NCBI GenBank assembly: GCA_025201705.1
Contig: MU616776.1
Span: forward strand, 1 to 40,689
Origin: Dissophora ornata
Lineage: Eukaryota; Mortierellomycota; Mortierellomycetes; Mortierellales; Mortierellaceae
DNA length: 40,689 nucleotides
Direction of reading: 5' to 3'
Shown here: piece after piece, positions 21,848-32,606 of the stretch
Layout of the letters: each line of letters begins with the position of its first letter
Numbering within the stretch: the stretch's first letter is position 1
Position numbers and translations under genes: made by a program
The notes under the pieces: model-generated
Told to the model about the DNA's origin: nothing
Databases searched by the model: none
Seen by the model: the letters and a program-made list of their open reading frames with translations, nothing else

Positions 21848-24437
21848 ATGCTTCGTTCACTCGCTTCATTGTCCCCCTCGTCACCGAGGGTGGCAGCGAA
21901 TTCCTCGTCCACACAGCAGCTGCGACTTTGCTTGTCCCGAGTATCGGTCAGGAACAGCAGCACAAGAGCAACTGCACACCCGACAACCAGCAGAACTGCA
22001 CTTCAGCACAAAAATATCCAGCGGTCGAACTTCAACTCCTCTCGTCAGCACATCCTTGGTTCAACAAGCAGGCATCTTCTCGCTGCTGCACCACTGACTA
22101 TCCGCCGTGCGCTTGCAACTGTCACGAATGCCCCCATTACCCAGAGAACAGCACCGGGAACTTCCGTCTCCGGAGACGCCAAGCAGAACCCTGAATTCAC
22201 CACAAATCCAATCTTGAACTGGAGCGAGTTCCCAGACTTTGCGGCCATCAAGCCCGAACATGTTGTCCCCGCTATGGAGGCGCTGGTACAGCATGTAGAA
22301 AAGTCCTTCACGGAACGGTCTCAGAACTTCACTCCTACATGGGAAGGAACCATGGGCATGAGTACGTCAGTTGGCAGCGATCTCGCGATACCAGCCTTAT
22401 TATTGCGGGCTAACATTGACTGACTCTCTCTCTTTGTTACTTTCAACCGCTTCTACAGTTCAGGATTTGGATGATGATTTTGAGCGTGCATCCGGTGTGA
22501 TTACCCATCTGTCCATGGTAAAGGATTCGCCTGAACTGCGCAAGGCTGTCGAAGAAATTCAGCCCATGATTGTCAAGCTCTCTCTCCAGATGGGTCAATC
22601 ACTCGAGTTTTACGACGCTCTTGTCAAGATGCAGGAAAACAAGCAGACTTGGAACTCTCTCGATAAGGAACAGAAGCGAATCGTCGAGAAATCGATCCAG
22701 GGAATGAAGCTCTCCGGTGTTGCTTTTGGGTTGGAGGCAGAGGGAAACCCCGAGAAGAAGAAGCGTTTCAACGAGATTAAGGAACGAAAGGCCCAGTTGA
22801 GCCTCAAATTCAGAAACAATGCTCAGGATGCCACCAATGCCTTTGCGGAAATCGTGACAGACAGATCAGCTTTGGACGGATGCCCGGAGAGTCTTATCAA
22901 GGCTATGGCAAAGAATGCGCAGGCCAGGGGACAGGGAGACGGTAACCCAGAGAGCGGGCCCTGGGCCGTCACTTTGGACGCTCCCACAATTGTGCCGTTT
23001 ATGATGAACTGTAAGAACAGGGAACTTCGCGAGGCAGTCTATCGGGCAAATGTTAAGAAAGCCTCCGAGGGCGATCTAGACAACGAACCCATCATCAATG
23101 AGATTTTGAGTTTGCGCAAGGAGGAAGCCGGTATGCTTGGCTTCTCCTCATTCGGCGCATTGTCACTCTCGAAAAAGATGGCTTCTAATGTGGAAACTGC
23201 TACGGAGGTTTTGGATCGATTGTACGAGGCGACCCTCCCAGCTGCGAAAAAGGAACTGGACGAGTTGACTGACTTTGCAAAGGAGAGACTGGGACAGCCT
23301 ACCCCACTTCGCCCCTGGGATACGGCATTTGTCGGTGAGGAGTTCCGCAAGGACCGATTCAAGTACTCTGCGGATCAAATTTCAGAGTATCTTGTGTTCC
23401 CGAGAGTGATGGACACGCTGTTTGAGGTCGCCAAGGACAGCTTTGGTATCCATGTCTCGGAAATGAGCGCTGCAGAGCAAGAGCACGCTGGCGTCACGAC
23501 CTGGAACAAGGATGTCAAGGTCTACAAGGTTCAGGATGACAGTCCCAGCAAGGAATTGCTCGCCTACTTTTATGGCGATTTTTATAGCCGTAGTGAAGAG
23601 AAGAAGTCGGGCGCATGGATGGATGTATGTGTGACACGGATGAAGGAACCTGCAACCGGCAACATCCGCGTTCCCATCGCATACATGATCTGCAACCAAC
23701 CTCCACCCATGTCCGATTCTGAGCCCTCTCGGATGAAGTTCCAGGATGTGACGACGCTGTTCCACGAGTTTGGTCACTGTCTGCAGCACATGCTGACCAC
23801 CGTCAACTATCCGCAGGCTTCTGGCATCAAGGGCGTTGAATGGGACTTTGTCGAGGTCGCCTCGCAGTTCATGGAGAACTTTACGTACGAACCTCATTGG
23901 CTAGATCGTATGGCGCGACACTACAAGACAGGAGAGTCCATGCCCCAGGATATGAAGCAAACTATGATGAAGGGCCGCGAGTGTTTGGCAGGCCTGGCTA
24001 TGATGCGCCAGCTCCACTTCGCGACCCTGGATCTGGAGCTTCACACAAATTACAAAGCGCGTGTCCAGAACTCGACGGACGGAGAATCTATCTTTGACGT
24101 AGACCGCCGAATGGCCAAAAAGACGTGCCTGATCCCACCTATCCCCGAAGATCGCTTCTTGTGCGCCTTTAGCCATATCTTTGGCGGAGGTTACGCAGCG
24201 GGATACTACTCTTACAAGTATAGCGAGCTCTACTCTGCAGATGCTTATGCGGCATTGGAGGAGCAGGTGGATTCGACAGAGTCCAGGAAACGCATTGGAC
24301 GCAAGTATCGCGATACAGTTCTAGCTTATGGTGGTGCAACTGATCCAAAGGAGGTCTGGAGGGAGTTTAGGGGACGGGATGGCGTACAGGTCGATGCACT
24401 CCTTCGCCACTCAGGTCTCAAGTCTGCTACTGCTTAA
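21848..24437 (+). CDS. Mitochondrial oligopeptidase A-like M3 metallopeptidase
   Basis: Two exons: 21848-22361 and 22459-24437; 830 aa. M3 peptidases are zinc enzymes that cut short peptides. The sequence from NWSEFPDFAAIKPEHVVPAMEAL onwards follows the oligopeptidase A (PrlC/OpdA) pattern, not yeast saccharolysin. The zinc site is LFHEFGHCLQH with His607, Glu608 and His611; the third ligand is Glu637 in the DFVE-ASQFMENF stretch. The C-terminal RFLCAFSHIFGGGYAAGYYSY motif, which closes the substrate channel, is intact. The first about 100 residues are Ser/Arg/Thr-rich with no acidic residues for long stretches and contain RRALATV, strongly suggesting a mitochondrial presequence. Plant organellar oligopeptidases of this branch degrade cleaved targeting peptides; a similar role here is inference. 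It diverges from the SLF2-like gene and converges with the WD40 gene. Confidence 0.93.
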
Positions 24438-24625
24438 AATGATTACGGATTCATAGCTTTGTTTTATTGCTGCAATAGACACGTCATAGAGTACGTCAAA
24501 TCGCATGGGTTGTTTGGACTGGGTGTGATGCTGCGCTACTTGTTTGTGAGGTGCTTGTCTTAGTGCCTGCAAGATGACTTGATGCTGATACGTGTATATT
24601 TTCTCGTGACGAAGAGCTGTGCTCA
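24438..24625. other. Convergent 3' spacer
   Basis: 188 bp between the stops of the oligopeptidase (+) and the WD40 gene (-). A minus-strand AATAAA is present at 24463-24468 and may serve the WD40 gene. Nothing else was seen. Confidence 0.5.
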
Positions 24626-25542
24626 TCACTCGTCCTCATCCATGTGCCCTTCTTCATGGCCGTGGTCACTGTCCTCATGTCCTGCAAGAGTGTGTTCCGG
24701 CTCTGCCACCGCCGCCGCGCTTCGTCTTCTTCGTCCTCGCGCAAGTTGTCGGATGATCTGAAGGAATAGAAAATGGGGCTGATCGATATCGTCGTCGTCG
24801 TCGTCATCATCATCATCATCACTGTCGTCATCGTCATCGTCATCAAAAAGGCTGTTCCGTCGTGTAATCTCCCGATATGCTTTATCAGGATCCAGCCCAT
24901 CCTCGATAACTCCACTAGATGACTCCTGTTGTTCAGGGTTGCTCGGCTTTAACTCGTGTGGGAACGACGTCGGTCGCTTGATGCCTCGAAGCTTTGAAAG
25001 ATCCACAGGCATGTCTGCAGTAGGCATAAATATCTTGATTGTGTGGTCGATACCAGAAGCTGCTAGTAAGAAGCTTGAAAACGGATGAGGTTGAAGACAG
25101 TTGACGACGATCTCATCGCCCTTGATCACATTGATAATCTTGCCGGTCTTCTTATCCCAAAAGAATATGCGGCCGTCGTCAGAACCGGACATGATATACT
25201 CGCTATTTGGCCCAAAGAAATTGGCCTCTTTGATCTATAGCAAGGCCACAATAACAAAAAGAAGATGGCATATGCGATCAGCGTACAAAACTGTCAGTAG
25301 AGAGTATCACGACTGCAAACACGTGATAGCCACGCATACAGTGAAACTTGCCATGGTCTGCGCGTTCTGGTGTCCCGCGTACACCTGCACAATGTCCGAC
25401 TTCCCAGCATGGAAGCTCCGTCGTATCCAATACTCTTTCTCATCTGCAGCGCCTGGATCCGATTCCCTCTCCGCTGTGCTCGACTCGGACTCTGAGTCAG
25501 ACTCCATCCAGAAGTCATCGTCCTCTTCATCGTCCTCTTCGT

Positions 25543-25576
<34 letters not shown>

Positions 25577-27502
25577 ATCGCCGTCGTCCTCATGTCCCAC
25601 CTCCTCTCCCATGGTCACATCCAGATCCCCGTCAGAATCATGTCCCGAATCTTCCGTCTCATGGTCACTGGAATGATCTTGGGCACTACCCTTCACCTTA
25701 CTCTCTTTAGATCTTTTATCTTTGGCTTGTTCGGCACTCTTGAGTCGAAGGCGGAACTTCACATGGCCTGAAGGCTCGCTGTTCTCTCTTTCATCCTCAT
25801 CGGTCTTCTCCTGCGACAGTGCAGCCTTCCTAGGAGGAGCTTTTCGCTTCTCAAGTGATACCGTCCGCGCTCCTGATTCAGAATTGCCTCGCTCTTCGGA
25901 TGCTGTCTCTCTTGCCTCCGACGCTTCCTTCTCATCTGCCTCTTTCTCTTCAGACGCCGTTTCACGTGGAGGTGTTGACCGAGTGCCCGGCACCTTCTTG
26001 TTTGTAGATTGGCCTGTCCCAGATCTATCAGAGCCATCGTTTGAACCCCACTTCCTCTTGCCTTTGTCGCTTATATGCTCTCGCTCTGTTTTTGATCGAT
26101 TTGATCCCGCCTTGAGCGACCCAGGTGCTGTGATGTCAGTCGCCAAACCTGATGGATCAATCACATAACAGTTTCCTCTGCTATAGCTTGCCAAAAGATG
26201 TCCGGTCCTGCAAGGGTCGTATTTCAGCGAAGTGATCCTAGTGCCAATCGCTGTTCTCCTCCTATTGGCACCACGCTCAAGTTCTCCATCTTCCCCAATG
26301 ACCCATCCAGAGGGTACATAGGGCGAGAAACTATACACCTGTGCCCCGCGATGACCTCTGGAGACAATATAACGAGTGTCGTAGATTCTTACGGTGTCAT
26401 CGCTACAAGCTGCTGCGATATAGTTTGGGTTCTCAGGTCGCTGGGTAATTGCAGAGACGCCGACCTCGAGGCGACGGAGGCGGAAGGCTTGAAGAATTCG
26501 AGCCTCCTGAGACATCTCTGTCGATAAAGGTCCCTCGCGAGATGTGTTGATGTTGATAAACGTGTGTCTTTCGCATCCACCCTCCCCCTCCCCGTTATCG
26601 CAGCTTGTGCTGATTCGAGTATCGTATCGATTAATTCTTCCGTCATCGGAACTGCATATTGCGGCGAGGAAACAAAAAAAAGAAAATTTTTCAGTGAGCT
26701 GTCCTCAGTTCAATCATGAATCGTGTGCTGCACGCATACGCAATGGATGCGACGCTTCGTTTCCGAAGCAATCTCTCGACCCACGCTCCCTTACCAGTCG
26801 TAAAAAATATGTCCATCAACCAGATCAGGCATGACCTCATACGTCATCGTCATGGGCGAGTGGCAAGTAAAGCCAGATGATGGCGCCCATTCTGATAGCG
26901 GTGACTTTTCGACATATTGATGGATGTTCGTCAGTTTGGTAACTCCATCCGCGCAGCACGACACTATCGTCGACGCCGAGCTGTGTGTCATAAACTTGGC
27001 CGAAAAAATGTTTCCGGAGTGTCCACTTGGAATACAATGAAGAAGCGGGACAGGATCCAAGGGTCGATAGACGTTCAAACAAAGGTCATCTGCCAGGATG
27101 GTGTGGTGCGCATACGGAGAAACGTTAATATATCTCGCTACCTATTTAGAAAACACCTGCAGAAACCCAAGTCCACGACACAAGTAACACCTCCAAGTTA
27201 CCTGACCCGGAGACCAGAAATTCTCCAGTCTCGTCCCAAGAGATCGTGTTCACACACCCACTATGGCCCTTCAGCGGTTGGTGCTGCTCTAACCGCTTCA
27301 CAAAGCTCTCGGAGCTTAGAAGGTGGTGCTTGATCGGACCTTGGCGCGAAGGTGGTGCGGTCTGCAGCCCAGAAAGCCCACGCAGTAGGCTGCTGTGACC
27401 GTTAAAAGAGGTTGATGATGAGGTTCGGCGACGGCTACCTTGGGGAGGGCTGCTGGAAGCCACGGGAGTGGTGCCGTTGTCTCTGGTCGGGCTAGCCGGC
27501 AT
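24626..27502 (-). CDS. WD40 protein of the DCAF6/WDTC1 family (CUL4-DDB1 substrate receptor)
   Basis: Four exons on the minus strand: 27502-27202, 27089-26795, 26651-25340, 25234-24626; 838 aa. After a Ser/Arg-rich leader the WD repeats begin with LKGHSGCVNTISWDETGEF, then GHSGNIFSAKF, and later IKEANFFGPNSEYIMSGSDDG followed by VVNCLQPHPF and SGIDHTIKIF. These phrases are characteristic of DCAF6 and WDTC1, which link substrates to the DDB1-CUL4 ubiquitin ligase. Two DWD-box endings are visible, RYDTR at 207-211 and IYDTR at 288-292; their Asp-x-Arg contacts DDB1 in known DCAFs. Between the propeller halves lies a long Glu/Ser/Lys-rich insert ending in an uninterrupted Asp run, as in DCAF6, where the propeller is split by a disordered loop. 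A second Asp run and an Arg-rich then acidic tail end the protein. The last about 50 residues could be affected by an undetected intron. Substrates are unknown. Confidence 0.87.
25524..25590 (-). repeat. GAC/GAT triplet repeat encoding poly-Asp/Glu
   Basis: A triplet expansion within exon 3 of the WD40 gene that encodes an Asp run followed by mixed Asp/Glu. A second similar run at about 24790-24846 lies in the last exon. Both stay in frame. Confidence 0.8.
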
Positions 27503-27918
27503 TGCGGGTTCGCTTTATTGATGCTTATTTCTGCTTCCGTGTGAAGAGCAAAAGGGAAAGCGCAATTGTGTGCTTTGACAATGCAAGTGTTCAGCAAGAT
27601 AAGGCTGGAGAGGTGTATGTTACAAAAGCGTATTGGATGTCGAGATAGAGGCTATTGGAAGCTTGACCCGGGTGTTGCCGCAGTCGCAGGCAAAGATCGT
27701 TTGAAGTGCATGGAAGGTTGGGGAAGCGACAAGAAGAGGATATCGAAGATCGTGGGAGGGCGAAAAGAAAAGTGGGGGGGGATGTGTGATCATTACTGGA
27801 CTCGTCACGTGTATGTTACACGTAGATCACACGAATGCGCGCTCGTGCTCTCCACCCTTGCAGCCAATACGGCAGCTTTATTCAAACAATGCAATGCTGG
27901 GCAATGCTGGGCAATGCT
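27503..27918. other. Spacer between mannosidase 3' end and WD40 gene start
   Basis: Both neighbours are on the minus strand. On the minus strand AATAAA lies at 27877-27882, about 37 bp beyond the mannosidase stop codon. The rest must hold the promoter of the WD40 gene. No gene is seen; long plus-strand open stretches here are antisense shadows. Confidence 0.55.
27877..27882 (-). terminator. AATAAA polyadenylation signal (mannosidase)
   Basis: Minus-strand AATAAA about 37 bp past the stop at 27919-27921, well placed for 3' end formation. Confidence 0.6.
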
Positions 27919-27920
27919 CT
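27891..27920. repeat. 10-bp tandem repeat at the mannosidase stop codon
   Basis: Two exact copies of gcaatgctgg plus a third that differs in the last two bases. The third copy overlaps the mannosidase stop codon. Confidence 0.75.
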
Positions 27921-30900
27921 ACAGCAGAGAGTCGTCACTTGTATCGCTATCAGCTCCCTCAGTTGTTGCTTCCTCCTCTCCCTCCTCCTCCTCTTCCGCA
28001 ACCTCCCCCTCAGTACCCTCGGCAGCCAGGCCATCTTCCGGGGACTCCTCATACTCAACCTCGACCTCGGGTACCTCCTCCGTGTCTGCACTGTCATCCT
28101 CAACTGCCAGCTCGCTTAAAGCTTGGTCTACTTCATCTGCTGCTGCAAGCTGCTCCTCCGATGAGCCAGCGTCATTAACCTTATCAAACATTCCTGCGGC
28201 CTCTGCCTCAGCTGCCGCGGCAGCTTTTGCGAACTCGTCGTCCCTGTCATCCTTGGCTCGCTGCAAAAGGTGCTTGGGTGGATCAAAGATCGGCAAAGGA
28301 TGAGCCTCTGTGTTGAAGACATACTTGTCCAAAGGAAATTGGTCGTTCGGTCCAAAGAGCAGATACAGATACTTGAGCGTCTCTGCCAAAAAGAACGTCT
28401 CCATCTTGTCCGAAAATTGAATGTGTTTCTTGCGGCGGATATCGTGGATTGAGCTGTAGCCGCCTGTGGACACTTTGCTGTATGTTTCAATGGCCTCAAA
28501 TATATTCCAGCCCCACTCACTAAGACCCCATTGGTGTGCACCACCATACGGAATGAACAGGTTAGCTTTCGGCCTATTGATCAGGAGCGGTTCACAATAC
28601 GATCCCTGATCCCTGTATGAACCTACCGATACTTTTCATCGCCAGTGAACCGCCACATATAGAACAGACTTTCCACAGTCTCGGGTCGAAGCCAGTTGTG
28701 CCCATCCATATCATTAATAATAAAGTCTGATCCGGGGGTATGCTCTACTTCGCTCTTTCCTACGATCTGTTCCTTGTCCTTGACCCAATAAACGATCTCT
28801 GGGGCCAGCCCAGTCTCTGTCTGGCGATACATTTCATAACATGCCTCCGTCAACTCCTCGCCGATCTTGAAGTCCTCCTCTTCCACGCCCGTGAATGTCG
28901 ATCTGGGAAAGGTCTTGTTGTTGAGTGTCCTTCCTTCAGTTGAAGAGAGTGCCATCGTTCCGCCAAGGAAGCAAACGAGGTGATCCATCTTGGGACTAAG
29001 CGACGAAGGCGCATATTTGGAAATTTCGCCAATGAAGAGCAAGTTGTTGGGGATGGTCCTGCCGACGAGGTGCTTCTTAACACCAGCTATCGCATGGTCA
29101 AACATCTCCTTGTACACTGGCTCTGTTTTCGAAGTCTGCAGGTACTGCTTGATCAGGTATTCTAGCGACATGAAAAGGACATGACATGGATCATACTTAG
29201 GATATGCAAACGGATGCCAGCGCTCAAGTACCTCAACAAACACGCTTCATACCATAATAACTGTCACCGCGGGATCCAAGTCGGATCTCAGAGCCATGGA
29301 ACTGGCCGGAATAGGGATTGATGAAAATAGGAACCAGTCCATCCAAACTGTCCAATTCCTTCATCTTCATGATCACATCCTCAGCGACACGCCAGTACTT
29401 GTCATCGCCCGTGAGGTAGGACAGGTACTTGAATTCCAGCTGCAGTGTCGACACCTCAGATGTTGTGCTGATACCACCTTCGTGTCCCGGAACTCCATGT
29501 CCACTTTCTAAATGTACAGAGGCGTAAGGAATCCCACTTGTAGTCTTAAATGCGCCCATCAAGCGATCCGCAAGATCCACGGCTTTTGTCAAAAAGATTT
29601 GGTCATGACCCGATTGATCATAAGCGCTCAACAATCCGCCCAGTACCCGGATAGTGGTCTCAAACAGGTTAACTTCTCCATCCTGATTGAAATCCAACTC
29701 GTCGCGGACCCACGCCTTGGCTTCTTCAAACTCTTCCGTAAGACCCATCAAAAGGATTGTGTCCAACGAGTCGACGATCGTAAAGCCTTGTCCGTTCCTG
29801 ATCATATTAGTGCCTTGCTTTGAGATAGGGTGGTATTCATCTTTACCCCAAGCGTCCCTACGATAAGCACCCCATGCATCCTTGAATGCTGCTTTGACCC
29901 TATCTTTGCGCTCGTCCCACAATTCTGGGCTTGTCGAAGACACCGCCGTCGGCCTTTTGCTTATTCTGTTACTGGTGCCTTGGAGTCGACCTGCACATAA
30001 TTTTAGCGGGATAGGAGGGAGGGTCTTAGGCACATGAAGCAATTTGTCCCGTCTCGCACACTGTTTTTTCTGCACTGTTACCTCTCAGTGATGAAAGCGA
30101 ACTGTCTGCGCTATCGGTCGTCGACGACGATCTAACTGCCAGGTACGACACAGCAAACACGCCCAGCATTATGACTACGTGCCTAAACCGGATTCGCATC
30201 CTCGGCTGCACAAAGGGTGTAAAAATACTTTAATATGCATGACTTGTGGGAGCGAATAAGGCCATTCGTTGATCATCACCAATAGAGTGACGACGAAAAC
30301 GTGAAACGTCAAGCTGTTACCTGAGAGTGGACGACGATGGATGGTTTGTCATACTTGTCGTCGGGATCGTTCCAAGACTGATGGAAGGGGATCCCGCTGT
30401 TTTTATCCTGTCTTTGGAACATGGCTGAGTCCAGCTGCCTGTCTGTGGAAAGCTCGCTTAAGGATGTATCGCCTTTGTAGTCCAGCAGTCCTTGATATTC
30501 AACGGATCCGACTCTGCTGCTGTCTTCAGACCCCAGAGAAGAACTTTCTCCGTCTTCGCTTGGGGAATCTGGTGCGTTGGTTGTGCGCCTCTGTCGCAGC
30601 GTAGAGGGGCTGGTCGATACTTGGATCGGCTCAGGTTTAGTTACCTCTGCAGTGATGCTATCTTGTAGTGCAGTGGTATTTGAGGGTGCAGCCAACAGGT
30701 CTAGATGACTCGATTGGGGAGCGAGATTAGGTATTTCTGAAATTGAAGCCAGCTTGAGAATGTGAAAACTCGGGGGGATCGAGTTCTCAAATGTCAGGGA
30801 AGAATGGAATGGGTGGGCTTTTGGGAGGGTATAAGGCGTTAGCCAGCGATGGAGTAGAAAAAAAGGATGGAGATGAGGAGCGACGCATTTACCGACGGTG

Positions 30901-30941
30901 ACCGGGAAATAGTGCCCCAATTGACCCCTGAAAAAATACAT
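27919..30941 (-). CDS. GH47 class I alpha-1,2-mannosidase, type II membrane protein
   Basis: Minus-strand exons: 30321 upwards, 30205-30082, 29990-29253, 29161-28627, 28519-27919. The enzyme trims alpha-1,2-linked mannose from N-glycans in the ER/Golgi. Counting from the ATG at 30422 it is 699 aa. The exon-2 segment holds a single membrane helix (about 44-58) after a basic stretch, so type II topology. The GH47 catalytic domain (about 92-578) shows [29 protein letters not shown] (spliced), [24 protein letters not shown] and the calcium-binding [10 protein letters not shown] with Thr570. Two oddities: HLVCFLGGT where Pro-Gly-Thr is usual, and an acidic 121-residue tail after the catalytic domain. 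The 5' end is uncertain. The frame is open to 30941, where an ATG sits just before a polypyrimidine/AG; Ser/Glu-rich coding-like sequence runs to about 30736. Splice signals at 30893-30927 and upstream suggest more 5' exons, possibly reaching an ATG at 31256. Confidence 0.9.
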
Positions 30942-32330
30942 GTTCCAAAAAACTATGTTCTTTCTTGCACAAGCAATGGAGAGTGCGTCTTGTGTGGAGC
31001 TACTTACCCAAGCTATTGCGGCCTAAAACACAAGGGCGTGTTGGCGACGCGCGACGCTTTTCGTCACCCCTTCGTGCTCCAAGATCTGCAGATCCTACGC
31101 CGCTGTTTTTACGGTATAGTACAGTAGGTCGTGAAGAAACGGACGTGGTTGTTCTTGTGGGAGTCAACCCGAGCCATTCTCAGTCCACGGCGAGGGAAAG
31201 GTCCTACGCTGAAACAAGCAAGGACTACTAAGGAGAGGCGTACGTTGATCTGCCATGTACCAAGCTAGAGAGGGTAATGTATTTTGACTTGATCTCCAAC
31301 AATCTGATCAATGCTCTGCGCCCAAAGTTCAGTCACACCACCAGCAGACGCATGCACCAATAAAAATGACAGCCACGTTGGACAGCATCGAGTTTAGACA
31401 CAACAGGAAGAGAATTGGTTATCAGTGCTGCTGAATTAGCACAGTGTGATCAGATAGAATCCATCGAGATGTATGCCATACAAGTGCGGTCAAATCCCAG
31501 CCTCCACTTGCGTGGCTGTTGCACGCAGGAGAAGGAGTTTGCCTTTTTGAACGCATACCCCATCGCGCGTTGGTGTAGACATGGGTGCCGTAGCGGGATT
31601 AAGGTCAATTTTTAGAGCCTGGGGTGTGGCGTTTGTGAGGACGGGTCTTCTTCTGAGAGACTGCATACCTGTTATCACCGCTTGTCCACTGTGCCACGTA
31701 CACAATCGTAATTCGCAATGTTGGATACGTGATCCGCCACGTTTTTTACATTTCCCCTCGCCTGTGCTTCAACACGACTTTCACATGCGACTAAGAATTC
31801 CTAAACCACTTTTGTTTGTTTGCTGTGTGGGCGGTGGACAAAGGTTGGCATGGATCACACTCCGTACCATGGTGCGGGAAAACATGCTGCCCACAGCAGC
31901 CAACAGCAACCAACAGCCATATACTGCTCAGAGCTGCCGTAGTCTTCTGATGCCCGCTCTTCTGCAGCTGGTCAGTGCACAGCCCACAGTCTCTTTGTTT
32001 CCGAATCAGAACTCTCCGTGGTTTGGGATCAAATCTCGTTTCTCCCTGGCACTTTTCAATCATGCCGGCCACTTCCGTCCCCTCAACGAAAAAGGCCGTG
32101 CCGATCGATACGCTTTTAAACTTAGCCCGGTACCCCCCCCCCCCTAGACCGGGGTCCCAATCCCCGACGTCAATATCGGTCACCGAAAATGCAGCACCTG
32201 TCACCCACATGGATACCCCTGTTTTATTTGTTTTATTTCATATGCCTCGAGTCATCCATAACCCGCACAGGAGGGTCTTTTTTGTTTTCGCGGGAACATT
32301 GTCGAAGTAAAGCACATGCATACTCACCAC

Positions 32331-32356
32331 TTTTTTTTTTTTTTTTTTTTTTTTTT
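32331..32356. repeat. 26-nt poly-T run
   Basis: Uninterrupted T run in the gene-poor spacer. Read on the minus strand it is an A tail, but no retroelement-like sequence was recognised upstream of it on that strand. Confidence 0.85.
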
Positions 32357-32556
32357 GACAATCTAGTCAAACTTTGAGTTCCCGCCATTCGAAAGAAAAA
32401 CGTTCCGTCGATATTTTTATATTTACTTTCGACAACTCCCTCCAAGTGAATCGACCGCAGCAACGCATGCGCCCAACAACTGGTCGATGGCATCATTCTG
32501 AAACTATGTAAGCAAAAAGTAACTAAAACACTTATCGCGAGGATGTAGATGATGTA

Positions 32557-32606
32557 TGCGTCCACATGCATCCATATGCGTCCATATACGTCCATATGTG
32601 TCCGGA
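32557..32606. repeat. 10-bp tandem repeat, five imperfect copies
   Basis: Five consecutive decamers of the form tgcgtccata with one to four changes each. They lie in the spacer upstream of the MIT gene. Confidence 0.75.

Noticed and set aside
21441..21914. Minus-strand open frame of 157 codons ahead of the SLF2-like gene
   Set aside because: It overlaps the start of the oligopeptidase gene on the other strand and its translation has no recognisable protein character. It could contribute an extra exon, but the evidence is too weak to annotate.
27566..28303. Long plus-strand open frame rich in Ser/Ala
   Set aside because: It is antisense to the acidic tail of the mannosidase; GAG/GAC/GCA codons read backwards give Ser/Leu/Val/Ala runs. 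The minus-strand frame is continuous with the GH47 domain.
31581..32147. Plus-strand open frame of 188 codons in the gene-poor spacer
   Set aside because: Composition is random-looking (many Cys, Arg, Phe, scattered), with no motif or splice context. Treated as chance.
32135..32165. GC-rich hairpin ccggggtcccaatccccg resembling a tRNA T-arm
   Set aside because: The loop lacks the TTC/GA signature, there is no A box at the right distance upstream and no acceptor-stem pairing.
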